From Dermabacter vaginalis (GTDB lineage: Bacteria; Actinomycetota; Actinomycetes; Actinomycetales; Dermabacteraceae), in the NCBI RefSeq assembly GCF_001678905.1, contig NZ_CP012117.1, positions 1,240,001 through 1,304,000 of the forward strand: a stretch of DNA of 64,000 bases, read 5' to 3'. Shown here piece after piece: positions 32,903-41,808 of the stretch; position 1 is the stretch's first letter, and each line of letters begins with the position of its first letter. The translations under genes and the position numbers were made by a program. The notes below the pieces were generated by a model. That model ran no database searches, was not told the DNA's origin, and saw only the letters and a program-made list of their open reading frames with translations.

Positions 32903-33850
32903 TCACAGCGCGCGCGGATGAGAAGTCGCGTGGATCTCGCGGAGTGCTTGGGCTCCAAGGTGCGTGTAACGCTGGGTCGTGGTGATCGACGCATGGCCGA
33001 GAAGTTCCTGAACCGTGCGAACGTCAGCCCCACCTTCCAGCAAATGCGTCGCGTAACTGTGGCGGAGGGTGTGGGGGCTCACGTGCGACAAAATCCCTGC
33101 GTCAGCAGCCGCGGTTTTGACGATGGCAAAGGCCGCTTGCCGTGTGAGGCGCGTGCCGCGGTTGCCGAGAAAAATCGCGGCGCTGCCTTTCCCCTTCGCG
33201 AGAAGAGTTGGCCTCGCACGCGTCATATACGCTTCGAGCGCCTCGAGAGCGAAGCGGCCTAACGGAATGAGCCTCTCCTTTTCGCCCTTGCCGCGCACGC
33301 GCACGAGGGCATCGGCGAGTCCCGTGTCATCCACGTCAAGGGCGAGAGCCTCGCTAATGCGACAGCCGGTGCCGTAAAGAAGCTCCACGAGAGCGCGATT
33401 ACGCAGGGCGCGTTCTGTCGCGAAGGGGCCGGTGAAGGGACCCGACGCCGCCTCAATAAGCGCGGAAACCTCAGCAATACTGAGGGCGTCCGGCAAACGC
33501 AACGGACGGGAGGCTTCTCGCACCAGGGCCGACGGGTCACCGGTACGCGCTTCACCCTCCTCGTCGAGAAAACGATGAAAAGCACGGATGGACGCGAGCG
33601 ATCGCGCGGCGGATGAGGCCGCAAGGGGAGCCCTTTCGGCGGTTCCCTCGCGCAAAGAGCCCACATAGCCCGCAATCGTGGGCGTATCAACATCGCGCAC
33701 ATCGATGCCACGAGAGTGAAGGTAGGCGAGGTAGCGATGAAGATCGCGGCGATAAGCCGCGACCGTGTTGGGGCTCAAGCCGCGTTCGATGCGGATATGA
33801 GTGAGGAAGGATTCTGCGAGTCGCGAACCGCTTCCGGCGCGCTCGGGCAT
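32903..33850 (-). CDS. xerD: Tyrosine recombinase XerD
   Basis: A 315-residue site-specific recombinase. The SAM-like N-terminal DNA-binding domain begins FLTHIRIERGLSPNTVAAYRRDL. Catalytic residues are visible: Arg in GTGCRISEALAL, the His-x-x-Arg box SPHTLRHSYATHLLEGG, HASITTTQ with the second His, and the nucleophile Tyr in RYTHLG. With XerC it resolves chromosome dimers at dif under FtsK control; a strong dif match is in this same window. The gene is nine bases downstream of ctaB and 116 bases before parA, all on one strand. Assignment to XerD rather than XerC rests on locus and sequence feel, not on alignment. Confidence 0.9.
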   Translation of the reverse strand: MPERAGSGSRLAESFLTHIRIERGLSPNTVAAYRRDLHRYLAYLHSRGIDVRDVDTPTIAGYVGSLREGTAERAPLAASSAARSLASIRAFHRFLDEEGEARTGDPSALVREASRPLRLPDALSIAEVSALIEAASGPFTGPFATERALRNRALVELLYGTGCRISEALALDVDDTGLADALVRVRGKGEKERLIPLGRFALEALEAYMTRARPTLLAKGKGSAAIFLGNRGTRLTRQAAFAIVKTAAADAGILSHVSPHTLRHSYATHLLEGGADVRTVQELLGHASITTTQRYTHLGAQALREIHATSHPRAL

Positions 33851-33859
33851 GCGTTCTCG

Positions 33860-34819
33860 CTAGAGCGCCACGAAGGGATCGATCGCGAGAGCGACGAACA
33901 CGAGCGTGAGGTAGGTAATCGACGCGTGGAAAACGCCCATGGGGTTGAGCTGTTTTCCTTCTGCACCGCGGCGCACACGAATCGCGTACCGCACCACGAG
34001 GTACAGGAACCACCCGCCGAACACGATCGAACTCACGGTGTACACGATGCCCGTGGGAGCGAGCGGAATGATCGCGAACGAGCTCGCGAGCATCATGAGC
34101 GTATGGAACACCATCTGGTTCGCCACGTTCTTGCGTGAGCTCACGACGGGGAGCATCGGCACCTCGGCTCGCGCATAATCCTGGGTGAAGCGTTCCGCAA
34201 GGGGCCAGTAGTGCGGCGGGGTCCAGAAGAAGATCACGAGGAACAGGAAGAACGCCGTCCACGACACGCTTCCCGTGACGGCGGACCACCCGATAAGAAC
34301 GGGCATGCAACCGGCGATTCCACCCCACACAATGTTTTGACTCGTGCGGCGCTTGAGGATCATCGTGTAAAAAACGACGTACAGAAGGATCGCGCCGAGA
34401 GCGAGAAGGGCCGACGGCGCGTTCACAAAGGCCCACAGGTATGCCACCGAAAGGGCACTCAACACGAGACCGAACGTGAGCGCCGCCTGCGGGGATACTT
34501 CTCCCGTGACGAGCGGGCGATTCTTCGTGCGCTTCATCTTCGCGTCGATATCGCGATCGAGGTACATGTTGAGCACGTTCGCGCCGCCGGCAGCGAGGTA
34601 ACCGCCCACCATCGTGTTCAGGATGAGCAGCCACGAGGGAAAGCCGCCCGCCGCAAGAAACATCGTGGGGATGGTCGTGATCAGCAGGAGCTCGATGATG
34701 CGGGGCTTGGTCAGCGCAACGTACGCGAGGACGGTTCGGCGAAGCGAAGGCTCCTGCGACTTCCCACGCTGCGCCGTCGCTTTGTGGGAGAGGGTTGTCG
34801 TGCCGGGGCTTTGATTCAC
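33860..34819 (-). CDS. ctaB: Protoheme IX farnesyltransferase (heme O synthase)
   Basis: CtaB/CyoE attaches a farnesyl chain to protoheme to give heme O, the precursor of heme A for cytochrome aa3 oxidase, in the membrane. The 319-residue protein has about nine helices and both prenyl-diphosphate-binding loops: NVLNMYLDRDIDAKMKRTKNRPL (the DxxxD motif) and the second loop near WTPPHYWPLAERFTQDYARAEVPMLPV. The start is GTG at 34819 with GAGGAA upstream. It is divergent from tkt, the usual actinobacterial neighbour. The N-terminal 26 residues are polar and unconserved. Confidence 0.95.
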   Translation of the reverse strand: MNQSPGTTTLSHKATAQRGKSQEPSLRRTVLAYVALTKPRIIELLLITTIPTMFLAAGGFPSWLLILNTMVGGYLAAGGANVLNMYLDRDIDAKMKRTKNRPLVTGEVSPQAALTFGLVLSALSVAYLWAFVNAPSALLALGAILLYVVFYTMILKRRTSQNIVWGGIAGCMPVLIGWSAVTGSVSWTAFFLFLVIFFWTPPHYWPLAERFTQDYARAEVPMLPVVSSRKNVANQMVFHTLMMLASSFAIIPLAPTGIVYTVSSIVFGGWFLYLVVRYAIRVRRGAEGKQLNPMGVFHASITYLTLVFVALAIDPFVAL

Positions 34820-35182
34820 TCGCGTTCCTCGATTGCGTGGAGAAGACTGTGGAGGCCGGGAAAAGTGGGAAAGGGCCTAACGTCCCTCCACAATAACCGG
34901 CACGACGCGTCCGGGGCCAGGAACTTGCGGGTAAGTCACGCCACTAGAAACTCGGTTCCGACGTCTCCCGGGCAAGCGTCGGAACCGTGACTTCCAAAGA
35001 TCCCGGCGCCCGCCCCGTCGGCGCACCCCGGATCCCCGAACCTCCCTGCGTTTCCTGAGACAGCAGTCACCTTTCGCCCAAATTCGCGCGATACTATCGA
35101 CACGATTTTGGCCCCTCGCGCCGAAATGGTGATTCGCCATCGGCGCTCGAGATGGATCAACCGATGGAAGGGAAAAACTTTC
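34820..35182. promoter_or_regulatory. ctaB/tkt divergent intergenic region with nested stem-loop
   Basis: This 363-base gap shows no gene. It holds a perfect 10-bp inverted repeat GGTTCCGACG (34954-34963) / CGTCGGAACC (34977-34986), enclosed by AGTCAC (34934-34939) / GTGACT (34987-34992), which could form one long interrupted stem. TACTAT at 35092-35097 is a possible -10 box for tkt, which would give a leader of about 80 bases. The long minus-strand frame across the region is a shadow of tkt. Confidence 0.5.
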
Positions 35183-37282
35183 GTGAGTAGCAATTTCGTA
35201 GCCCCCGAGGGCTGGAGCGATCTCGACAAGCGCGCTATCGACAACGCGCGCATCCTCGCCGCCGATGCCGTGCAGAAGGTCGGCAACGGGCACCCGGGCA
35301 CTGCCGTGAGTCTCTCCCCCGCCGCGTACCTCCTGTACCAGGACATCATGAACCACGACCCGAAGGACCCGGAGTGGTTCGGTCGCGATCGATTCATCCT
35401 TTCGTGCGGGCACACGAGCCTCACTCAGTACCTTCAGCTTTTCCTCGGAGGCTTTGGCCTCGAGCTCGAGGATCTTCAGGCCCTCCGCACCGAAGGTTCG
35501 AAAACCCCGGGCCATCCCGAGAATTTCCACACCGCTGGTGTTGAGATGACGACCGGCCCGCTCGGCCAGGGAATCGCCTCCTCCGTTGGCTTCGCGATGG
35601 CACAGCGTCGCGTGCGCGGCCTCCTCGACCCGACTGCCCCTGCCGGCGAAAGCCCGTTTGACACGTTCACCTACGTTCTCGCTTCCGACGGTGATCTGCA
35701 GGAAGGCGTGAGCAACGAGGCCAGCTCGATCGCGGGCACCCAACAGCTTGGCAACCTCATCGTCATCTGGGACGACAACGAGATTTCGATCGAGGGCGAC
35801 ACGAACATCGCGTTCACCGAGGACACGGCCGCGCGCTATCAGGCGCTCGGCTGGGACGTGCGCACCGTTGACTGGACGAACGGCGGCACGGACTACGTCG
35901 AGAACCTCAAGGAGCTCAAGGACGCGATCCTCGCGGGCCAGAAGGTCACCGACAAGCCGACTTTCATTCAGCTTCGCACCGTGATCGCATGGCCCACCCC
36001 GGGCAAGTCGGGCGACCACGCCGCTCACGGTTCTGCACTCGGCGATCAGCCGGTCTCGGGCCTCAAGGACATCCTCGGCTTCGATACCGAGAAGACCTTC
36101 GAAATTGACGAGGACGCCCTCGCTCATGCGCGCAAGCTCATCGAACGCGGTGCCGAGAAGCACCGCGAGTGGGATGCGAAACTCGACGAGTGGCGCAATG
36201 CCAACCCGGATGCCGCGGCGCTCTACGACCGCCTGACCGCTCGCGAACTTCCCGAGGACCTCGACGCGGCGCTCCCGGTGTTCGAGGCGGACGCCAAGGG
36301 CATCGCCACCCGCGCCGCTTCGGGCAAAGTTCTCGGTGCCCTCGCCTCGGTCATGCCCGAGCTATGGGGCGGTTCCGCTGACCTCGCCGGCTCGAACAAT
36401 ACGACCATGAAGGGTGAGCCGTCGTTCATCCCCGAAGCCAACCAAACCAAGGATTTCCCGGGTAACCCGTACGGCCGCACGCTTCACTTCGGCATCCGCG
36501 AGCACGCCATGGGCGCGATTTTGAGCGGTATTTCGCTCTTCGGTCTTACACGCCCCTACGGCGGCACGTTCTTCCAATTCGCCGACTACATGCGCGGCTC
36601 GGTGCGCCTCGCTTCGCTGTGCAAGACCCCGGCAACCTACGTGTGGACGCACGACTCGATCGGCCTCGGCGAAGACGGCCCGACCCACCAGCCGGTCGAG
36701 CACCTCGCGGCCTACCGCGCGATCCCGAACCTCTCGGTTGTGCGTCCGGCCGACGCGAACGAGACGGCCCAGGCATGGAAGGCCATCCTCAAGCGCGACG
36801 AGGGTCCAGCGGGTCTCATCCTTACGCGTCAGGGCGTTCCCACGTTCGATCGCGACGAGTACGCAGCCGCGGAGAACCTCGACAAGGGTGCCTACGTCAT
36901 GAAGGACGCCTCGAACGGTGAGCCCGAGGTCATTCTCATCGCCACCGGCTCCGAGGTACAACATGCTGCCGGCGCACAGAAGCTTCTCGAGGAAGAGGGC
37001 ATCCCCACGCGACTCGTGTCGATGCCGTGCGTGGAGTGGTTCGACGAGCAAAGCGAGGAGTACCGCGAATCGGTTCTCCCGAGCTCGGTCAAGGCGCGCG
37101 TCAGCGTCGAGGCGGGTATCGCGATGCCCTGGTACCGCTTCCTCGGCGACGCTGGTCGAGCGGTCTCGCTCGAGCACTACGGCGAGTCCGCCTCGGGTGC
37201 GCTCCTGTTCGAGAAGTACGGCTTTACCGCCGAGAACGTTGCGGCAAAGGCAAAAGAGTCCCTCGCCGCAGCCCGAAAGTAG
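35183..37282 (+). CDS. tkt: Transketolase
   Basis: Transketolase moves two-carbon units between pentose and other sugar phosphates with thiamine diphosphate, linking the pentose pathway to glycolysis and to erythrose-4-phosphate for aromatic synthesis. The 699-residue length is typical. Motifs: GNGHPGTAVSLSPAAYLLY near the N-terminus, the TPP-binding segment ASDGDLQEGVSNEASSIAG ending in WDDNEISIEG, and GIREHAMGAILSGISLFG with the catalytic Glu. I placed the start at GTG 35183 (VSSNFVAPEG), which gives the family length; GGAAGG lies ten bases upstream. First gene of the tkt-tal-zwf-opcA::pgl operon, a classic actinobacterial order. Confidence 0.96.
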   Translation: MSSNFVAPEGWSDLDKRAIDNARILAADAVQKVGNGHPGTAVSLSPAAYLLYQDIMNHDPKDPEWFGRDRFILSCGHTSLTQYLQLFLGGFGLELEDLQALRTEGSKTPGHPENFHTAGVEMTTGPLGQGIASSVGFAMAQRRVRGLLDPTAPAGESPFDTFTYVLASDGDLQEGVSNEASSIAGTQQLGNLIVIWDDNEISIEGDTNIAFTEDTAARYQALGWDVRTVDWTNGGTDYVENLKELKDAILAGQKVTDKPTFIQLRTVIAWPTPGKSGDHAAHGSALGDQPVSGLKDILGFDTEKTFEIDEDALAHARKLIERGAEKHREWDAKLDEWRNANPDAAALYDRLTARELPEDLDAALPVFEADAKGIATRAASGKVLGALASVMPELWGGSADLAGSNNTTMKGEPSFIPEANQTKDFPGNPYGRTLHFGIREHAMGAILSGISLFGLTRPYGGTFFQFADYMRGSVRLASLCKTPATYVWTHDSIGLGEDGPTHQPVEHLAAYRAIPNLSVVRPADANETAQAWKAILKRDEGPAGLILTRQGVPTFDRDEYAAAENLDKGAYVMKDASNGEPEVILIATGSEVQHAAGAQKLLEEEGIPTRLVSMPCVEWFDEQSEEYRESVLPSSVKARVSVEAGIAMPWYRFLGDAGRAVSLEHYGESASGALLFEKYGFTAENVAAKAKESLAAARK

Positions 37283-37333
37283 AACAGTCCATCGGAATAT
37301 CGCGCAAGCAACCTCTTAACGAAAGGTTTTGCC

Positions 37334-38437
37334 ATGACCGAACTGACCCAGAAACTGAGCGACCTCGGCGTCTCGCTGTGGCTTGACGATCTCTCGCGCG
37401 CTCTCATCGAGAGCGGCGACCTCGAAAAGCTCATGAGCGAGCGCAACATCGTGGGCGTCACCACGAATCCCGCGATCTTTAAAGCGGCTATCGCCGGAAA
37501 GTCGGATTACGACGCGGCGATTGCCGACGCAGCCTCGCGAGGCCTCGATGTCGACGACACCATCACCGAGCTCACGACTGCGGACGTGCGCAGCGCGTGC
37601 GACGTGTTCAAGCCGACCTACGAGAAGTCGAGCGGCTTTGACGGTCGTGTGTCGATCGAGGTTGATCCTCGCCTCGCCCACGACGAAGAGCGGACCGTCG
37701 AGCAAGCGAAGTCTCTCCACGCGCTCGTGGACCGCGAGAACGTCATGATCAAGATCCCCGCGACTGATGAGGGACTCCCGGCGATCACTCGCGCCATCGC
37801 CGAGGGCATCAGCGTCAACGTCACGCTGATCTTCTCGCTCAAGCGCTACCGCCAGGTGATCGATGCCTACCTCGCTGGCCTCGAAAAAGCCGCCGAGAAC
37901 GGCGTTGATCTTTCCCGCATCCATTCGGTCGCCTCGCTCTTCGTGTCCCGTGTGGACAGCGAAGTCGACAAGCGGCTCGAAGCCATCGGCGGCGATGCCC
38001 TCGAGCTTCGTGGCAAGGCTGGCCTTGCCAACGCGCAAGCGGCATTTGCCGAATACCTCGAGTACGTGAATTCCGAGCGTTTTTCAGCGCTCAAGGCGAA
38101 GGGCGCCAACCCTCAGCGCGCGCTGTGGGCTTCCACGGGCGTCAAGAACGAGGCCTACCCGGACACGATGTACGTCGACCGACTCGTGGCCAACCCGGTC
38201 GTGAACACGGTTCCGGGAAAGACTCTCGAGGCGGTCGCCGACCACGCTCGGGTCGAAGGTTCGCTGACTGAGAGCGACTTTGCAGCCGCGCGCACCACGC
38301 TCGAGAAGATCAGCTCCGTTGGCGTCGATCTCGACGATGTCTTCGCGGTTCTCGAGCGCGAGGGCGTCGAAAAGTTCGAGACCGCGTGGGAGGAACTCCT
38401 CTCGGCAGTCCGGGACGCCGCTGCGTCCACCAAGTAA
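37334..38437 (+). CDS. tal: Transaldolase
   Basis: Transaldolase exchanges a dihydroxyacetone unit between sedoheptulose-7-phosphate and glyceraldehyde-3-phosphate. The 367-residue actinobacterial type is shown by GVTTNPAIFKAAIAG (41-55) and the Schiff-base lysine K140 in VMIKIPATDEGL. NVTLIFSLKRYRQVIDAYLAGLE and LWASTGVKNEAYPDTMYV follow in the normal order. A GAAAGG ribosome site lies eight bases before the ATG. It is 51 bases after tkt. A long stem-loop follows before zwf, so expression of zwf may be lowered or separately adjusted. Confidence 0.96.
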   Translation: MTELTQKLSDLGVSLWLDDLSRALIESGDLEKLMSERNIVGVTTNPAIFKAAIAGKSDYDAAIADAASRGLDVDDTITELTTADVRSACDVFKPTYEKSSGFDGRVSIEVDPRLAHDEERTVEQAKSLHALVDRENVMIKIPATDEGLPAITRAIAEGISVNVTLIFSLKRYRQVIDAYLAGLEKAAENGVDLSRIHSVASLFVSRVDSEVDKRLEAIGGDALELRGKAGLANAQAAFAEYLEYVNSERFSALKAKGANPQRALWASTGVKNEAYPDTMYVDRLVANPVVNTVPGKTLEAVADHARVEGSLTESDFAAARTTLEKISSVGVDLDDVFAVLEREGVEKFETAWEELLSAVRDAAASTK

Positions 38438-38449
38438 ACCTTGAAGCCT

Positions 38450-38485
38450 CGTGCCCGCGTGCCCTTTCTTGGGTGCGCGGGCACG
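38450..38485 (+). terminator. Long stem-loop between tal and zwf
   Basis: CGTGCCCGCG (38450-38459) and CGCGGGCACG (38476-38485) are a perfect 10-bp stem. The pairing can go on inward (CCC with GGG) around the loop TTTCTT. No T run follows, so it is more likely a partial terminator or message-stabilising structure than a full stop. Confidence 0.55.
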
Positions 38486-38522
38486 GGTGCGACACACACA
38501 TATCCCTACACAAAGGACCACA

Positions 38523-40061
38523 GTGAGGCAGAACGAAGCTGCACCCGGCAACCCCTTGCGCGACACGCGCGACCGTCGCCTCCCCCTCATCGCTGGACCG
38601 TGCTCGGTCGTGATGTTCGGTGTGACGGGCGATCTTGCCCGCAAAAAACTGCTCCCCGCCATCTATGACCTCCATAACCGCGGTCTCCTCCCCCCGGCCT
38701 TCGGTCTCGTGGGCTTCGGCAGACGCGAGTGGAGCCACGACGACTTCGCGACGTACATGCGGGAAAGCGTAGAAAAGTACGCGCGTACCCCCTTTAACGA
38801 GCATGCCTTTGAACAGCTCCGGGGCGGCCTGCGTTTCGTCACGGGTGCCTTCGATGACACGGAGGCTTTCGAGGAACTCACGCGAGTGGTAAGCGAACTC
38901 GACGAGTCCCGGGGAACGGGCGGCAACCACGCCTTCTATCTCTCCATTCCCCCGAGCGCCTTCCCCCAGGTGGCCGAGCAGCTCGCACAGTCCGGACTTA
39001 ACACGCCCTCGGAAAACTCGTGGCGCCGCGTCGTGATTGAAAAACCCTTCGGGCACGATCTCGACAGCGCACGCGAACTCAACGACATCGTCGAAAAAGT
39101 CTTTAAGCCCGAGGAAATCTTCCGCATCGACCACTACCTCGGCAAGGAGACGGTGCAAAATCTCCTGGCGTTCCGGTTCGCGAACCAAATGTTCGAACCG
39201 GTGTGGAACTCGCGCTATGTCGATCACGTACAAATTACGATGGCCGAAGACATCGGCATCGGCACCCGCGCCGGGTACTACGACGGCATCGGCACGGCTC
39301 GCGACGTCATCCAGAACCACTTGCTTCAGCTCCTCGCTCTCACGGCGATGGAAGAGCCCATTACGTTCGATGCCGCCGAGCTTCGAAATGAAAAAGAAAA
39401 GGTGCTCTCCGCGATCGAACTGCCCGAGAACCTCGCCGAAGGCACGGCGCGCGGTCAGTACGTGGGTGGATGGCAAGGCGGCGAGCAGGTCAACGGGTAC
39501 CTCGAGGAAGACGGCATTTCCCCAGATTCGACGACCGAGACCTTTGCCGCGATTAAGCTCATGGTCAACACGCGCCGATGGGCTGGTGTGCCGTTCTATC
39601 TCCGCGCAGGCAAGCGCCTTGGCCGCCGCGTCACAGAGATCGCAATCGTCTACAAGCAAGTTCCGTTCTTGCCGTTCCGCGATACCGACACGGTCGATCT
39701 CGGCCAGAACGCGGTTGTCATCCGCGTTCAGCCAGACGAGGGCGTGACGATGCGATTCGGCTCCAAGGTGCCCGGCACGCAAATGGAGGTACGCGACGTC
39801 AATATGGACTTCGCGTACGGCTCGACGTTCACGGAAGAGTCACCTGAGGCGTACGAGCGTCTGATTCTCGATGTTCTGCGTGGCGCTCCCCCGCTCTTCC
39901 CGCGGCAAAAAGAGGTCGAACTTTCATGGCAGATTCTCGACCCCATCCTTGAATTCTGGGATGAACACATGCCGCCAGCCCCGTACCGCTCCGGCACGTG
40001 GGGGCCGCAGACCGCACACGACATGATGGCCCGCGACGGCCGCACTTGGAGGCGTCCATGA
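38523..40061 (+). CDS. zwf: Glucose-6-phosphate 1-dehydrogenase
   Basis: The entry enzyme of the oxidative pentose phosphate pathway, giving NADPH and 6-phosphogluconolactone. The 512-residue protein has the nucleotide-binding GVTGDLARKKLLPAIYDL (33-50), EKPFGHDL, and the substrate-site signature RIDHYLGKE (201-209). I chose GTG at 38523 (VRQNEAAPGNP) because AAAGGA lies seven bases upstream; the longer frame to 38451 runs through the hairpin and gives unconserved residues. Its stop overlaps the opcA ATG by 4 bases (ATGA), coupling it to its assembly factor. Confidence 0.95.
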   Translation: MRQNEAAPGNPLRDTRDRRLPLIAGPCSVVMFGVTGDLARKKLLPAIYDLHNRGLLPPAFGLVGFGRREWSHDDFATYMRESVEKYARTPFNEHAFEQLRGGLRFVTGAFDDTEAFEELTRVVSELDESRGTGGNHAFYLSIPPSAFPQVAEQLAQSGLNTPSENSWRRVVIEKPFGHDLDSARELNDIVEKVFKPEEIFRIDHYLGKETVQNLLAFRFANQMFEPVWNSRYVDHVQITMAEDIGIGTRAGYYDGIGTARDVIQNHLLQLLALTAMEEPITFDAAELRNEKEKVLSAIELPENLAEGTARGQYVGGWQGGEQVNGYLEEDGISPDSTTETFAAIKLMVNTRRWAGVPFYLRAGKRLGRRVTEIAIVYKQVPFLPFRDTDTVDLGQNAVVIRVQPDEGVTMRFGSKVPGTQMEVRDVNMDFAYGSTFTEESPEAYERLILDVLRGAPPLFPRQKEVELSWQILDPILEFWDEHMPPAPYRSGTWGPQTAHDMMARDGRTWRRP

Positions 40062-41755
40062 TTTCCACCCTTGAGAACACCACCGCTTCGCAAATCAGCG
40101 CGAGGCTTCGCGATTTGCGCGAGGAGGAGGGGCTCATCTCCCTCAATCGCGTCGCGACCCTCGTGATCGTGACACACACGGGTTCGCTCGATGACCCGAT
40201 CAAAGCGGCCGTTCGCGCGAGCCAGGAGCACCCTGCCCGCATCATCGTGATCGTGACCGAACACGGCTCGACGCGCGACGCCCTTGACGCGGAGATTCGC
40301 GTTGGCACCGACGCGGGTGCGGGAGAGGTCATTATTCTCCGGGCACACGGGCGCGTGAACGCGGGTCTCGACACGCTCATCACACCGCTCCTCCTCCCGG
40401 ATGCGCCGATTGTCACGTGGTGGCCGTACACGCCTCCAGCTTCACCGTCCCAGGACCCGCTCGGGGCGATCGCCCAGCGTCGCATTACCGACGTCTACCA
40501 GTGTGAGAACCCGAAATCTTCGCTTTTGCGCTTGGCTCGCGGCTATAAGTCCGGAGATTCCGATCTCTCGTGGTCGCGCATCACCAACTGGCGCGGTCTC
40601 GTTGCTACCGCGTACGACTATCCGCCGGCACCTACGCCCACCGCAATTACGGTCGAGGGGATCGAGAACAATCCGTCTTCGCTGCTCATGCAATCATGGC
40701 TGCAGAACTCGCTCGGAGACGATGTGCCCGTGGAGTTCAAGGCGGTTGAGGCCGATCATGGCTTGAGTGCCGTGACACTGCATCGCGCGGACGGCGATAT
40801 TCGCCTCATGCGCTCAAGCGAGGAGGGCATCACGATGAGTCTTCCCGGCAACAATGACGATCAGTTCGTGACGATGCCCAAGCGCACGATGTATGACCTC
40901 TTGAGCGAGGAATTGCGTCGCCTCGATCCCGATGACGTCTACGGCGACGTTCTCAAAAAAGCGTTCCCCCTCACGGGCGATCCGGGCAGTTTCGCCGTTG
41001 GCAAGCCCGAACCTACCGACGTTTTCACGGCCGATATGGATGCCGTGGTGAAGGCCGTGGCGAAGGACGCTGTTGCGCGCATCGCCGCCGCGATTGAGGA
41101 ACGCGGAATCGCGCATCTCGTGCTCACCGGCGGGCGTGCGGGTACGGCGACAGCCGAGCGCATCGCCATTTCTCTCGAGTTCGCCGAGGTGGATACGTCA
41201 AAGCTCCACGTGTGGTGGGGCGATGAAAGGTTCGTCGCGGCGAAGTCCTCGGATCGTAACGATCGGCCCGTGATATCGGCCCTGACGACCGGCGCGGGAA
41301 TCCCCGTGTACAACGTCCACACGATTCCCGGGGCCGACGCGGGCATGAGCCTCGACGAGGCTGCCGCGTGGTACGGCCAACAGCTGACCATTCAAGGTGG
41401 TGACTCCGCTTTTACTACCCAGGGCGAAGCGTATTTCGATGTGCTCCTTCTCGGTGTCGGACCCGACGGCCACGTGGCTTCGCTTTTCCCGGAGCACCCC
41501 GATGCACGCGCAACCTCGGCCTACGCGGTTCCCGTGCGTCAGTCCCCGAAGCCTCCTTCGGAACGCATTTCGCTTTCCTGGCCGGTTCTCAACAGCTCGC
41601 GCCACGTGTCATTCCTCGTGGCGGGCTTCGATAAGGCGCAGGCCGTGAAGACCGCGCATACGAAGATCGATGCGGCACAGTGCCCTGCCTCCGCGGTGCG
41701 CGGTACCGAATCAACAACGTGGTTCCTTGATAAGGAAGCCGCGCACTTCCTCTGA
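40058..41755 (+). CDS. opcA-pgl: Fusion: OpcA (G6PD assembly protein) + 6-phosphogluconolactonase
   Basis: One frame of 565 residues covers two proteins that are usually separate. Residues 1-320 are OpcA, an activator needed for G6PD assembly: TLVIVTHTGSLDDPIKAAVRASQEHPARIIVIV, GEVIILRAHGRVNAGLDTLITPLLLPDAPIVTWWPYTPP, and NPSSLLMQSWLQNSLG. From about residue 335 the 6-phosphogluconolactonase domain follows: LVLTGGRAGTATAERIA, WWGDERFVAAKSSDRND and GVGPDGHVASLFPEHPD. It hydrolyses the lactone made by Zwf, so the two flanking steps are held on one chain. There is no stop or internal ribosome site at the junction. Start ATG 40058 overlaps the zwf stop. Confidence 0.92.
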   Translation: MISTLENTTASQISARLRDLREEEGLISLNRVATLVIVTHTGSLDDPIKAAVRASQEHPARIIVIVTEHGSTRDALDAEIRVGTDAGAGEVIILRAHGRVNAGLDTLITPLLLPDAPIVTWWPYTPPASPSQDPLGAIAQRRITDVYQCENPKSSLLRLARGYKSGDSDLSWSRITNWRGLVATAYDYPPAPTPTAITVEGIENNPSSLLMQSWLQNSLGDDVPVEFKAVEADHGLSAVTLHRADGDIRLMRSSEEGITMSLPGNNDDQFVTMPKRTMYDLLSEELRRLDPDDVYGDVLKKAFPLTGDPGSFAVGKPEPTDVFTADMDAVVKAVAKDAVARIAAAIEERGIAHLVLTGGRAGTATAERIAISLEFAEVDTSKLHVWWGDERFVAAKSSDRNDRPVISALTTGAGIPVYNVHTIPGADAGMSLDEAAAWYGQQLTIQGGDSAFTTQGEAYFDVLLLGVGPDGHVASLFPEHPDARATSAYAVPVRQSPKPPSERISLSWPVLNSSRHVSFLVAGFDKAQAVKTAHTKIDAAQCPASAVRGTESTTWFLDKEAAHFL

Positions 41756-41766
41756 GCAATCATCGG

Positions 41767-41789
41767 CCCCGCACTCGTCGAATGCGGGG
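41767..41789 (+). terminator. Stem-loop after opcA-pgl
   Basis: CCCCGCA (41767-41773) and TGCGGGG (41783-41789) form a 7-bp stem, 12 bases after the stop and 20 before aroD. Without a T run, it may be a weak terminator. Confidence 0.45.
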
Positions 41790-41808
41790 AAACATAGATG
41801 GAGATCCC

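Noticed and set aside
34877-36163. 428-residue minus-strand open frame
   Set aside because: It lies over the 5' half of tkt, a clear transketolase, and shows only the mirrored codon pattern of that gene; no family motif.
38310-39782. 490-residue minus-strand frame over zwf
   Set aside because: Shadow of zwf on the other strand, without motifs and spanning the tal-zwf gap.
40998-41060. Frameshift or read-through joining opcA and pgl
   Set aside because: The frame is open with normal codon use across the junction, and I see no overlooked start with a ribosome site; treated as a true fusion pending check of reads.
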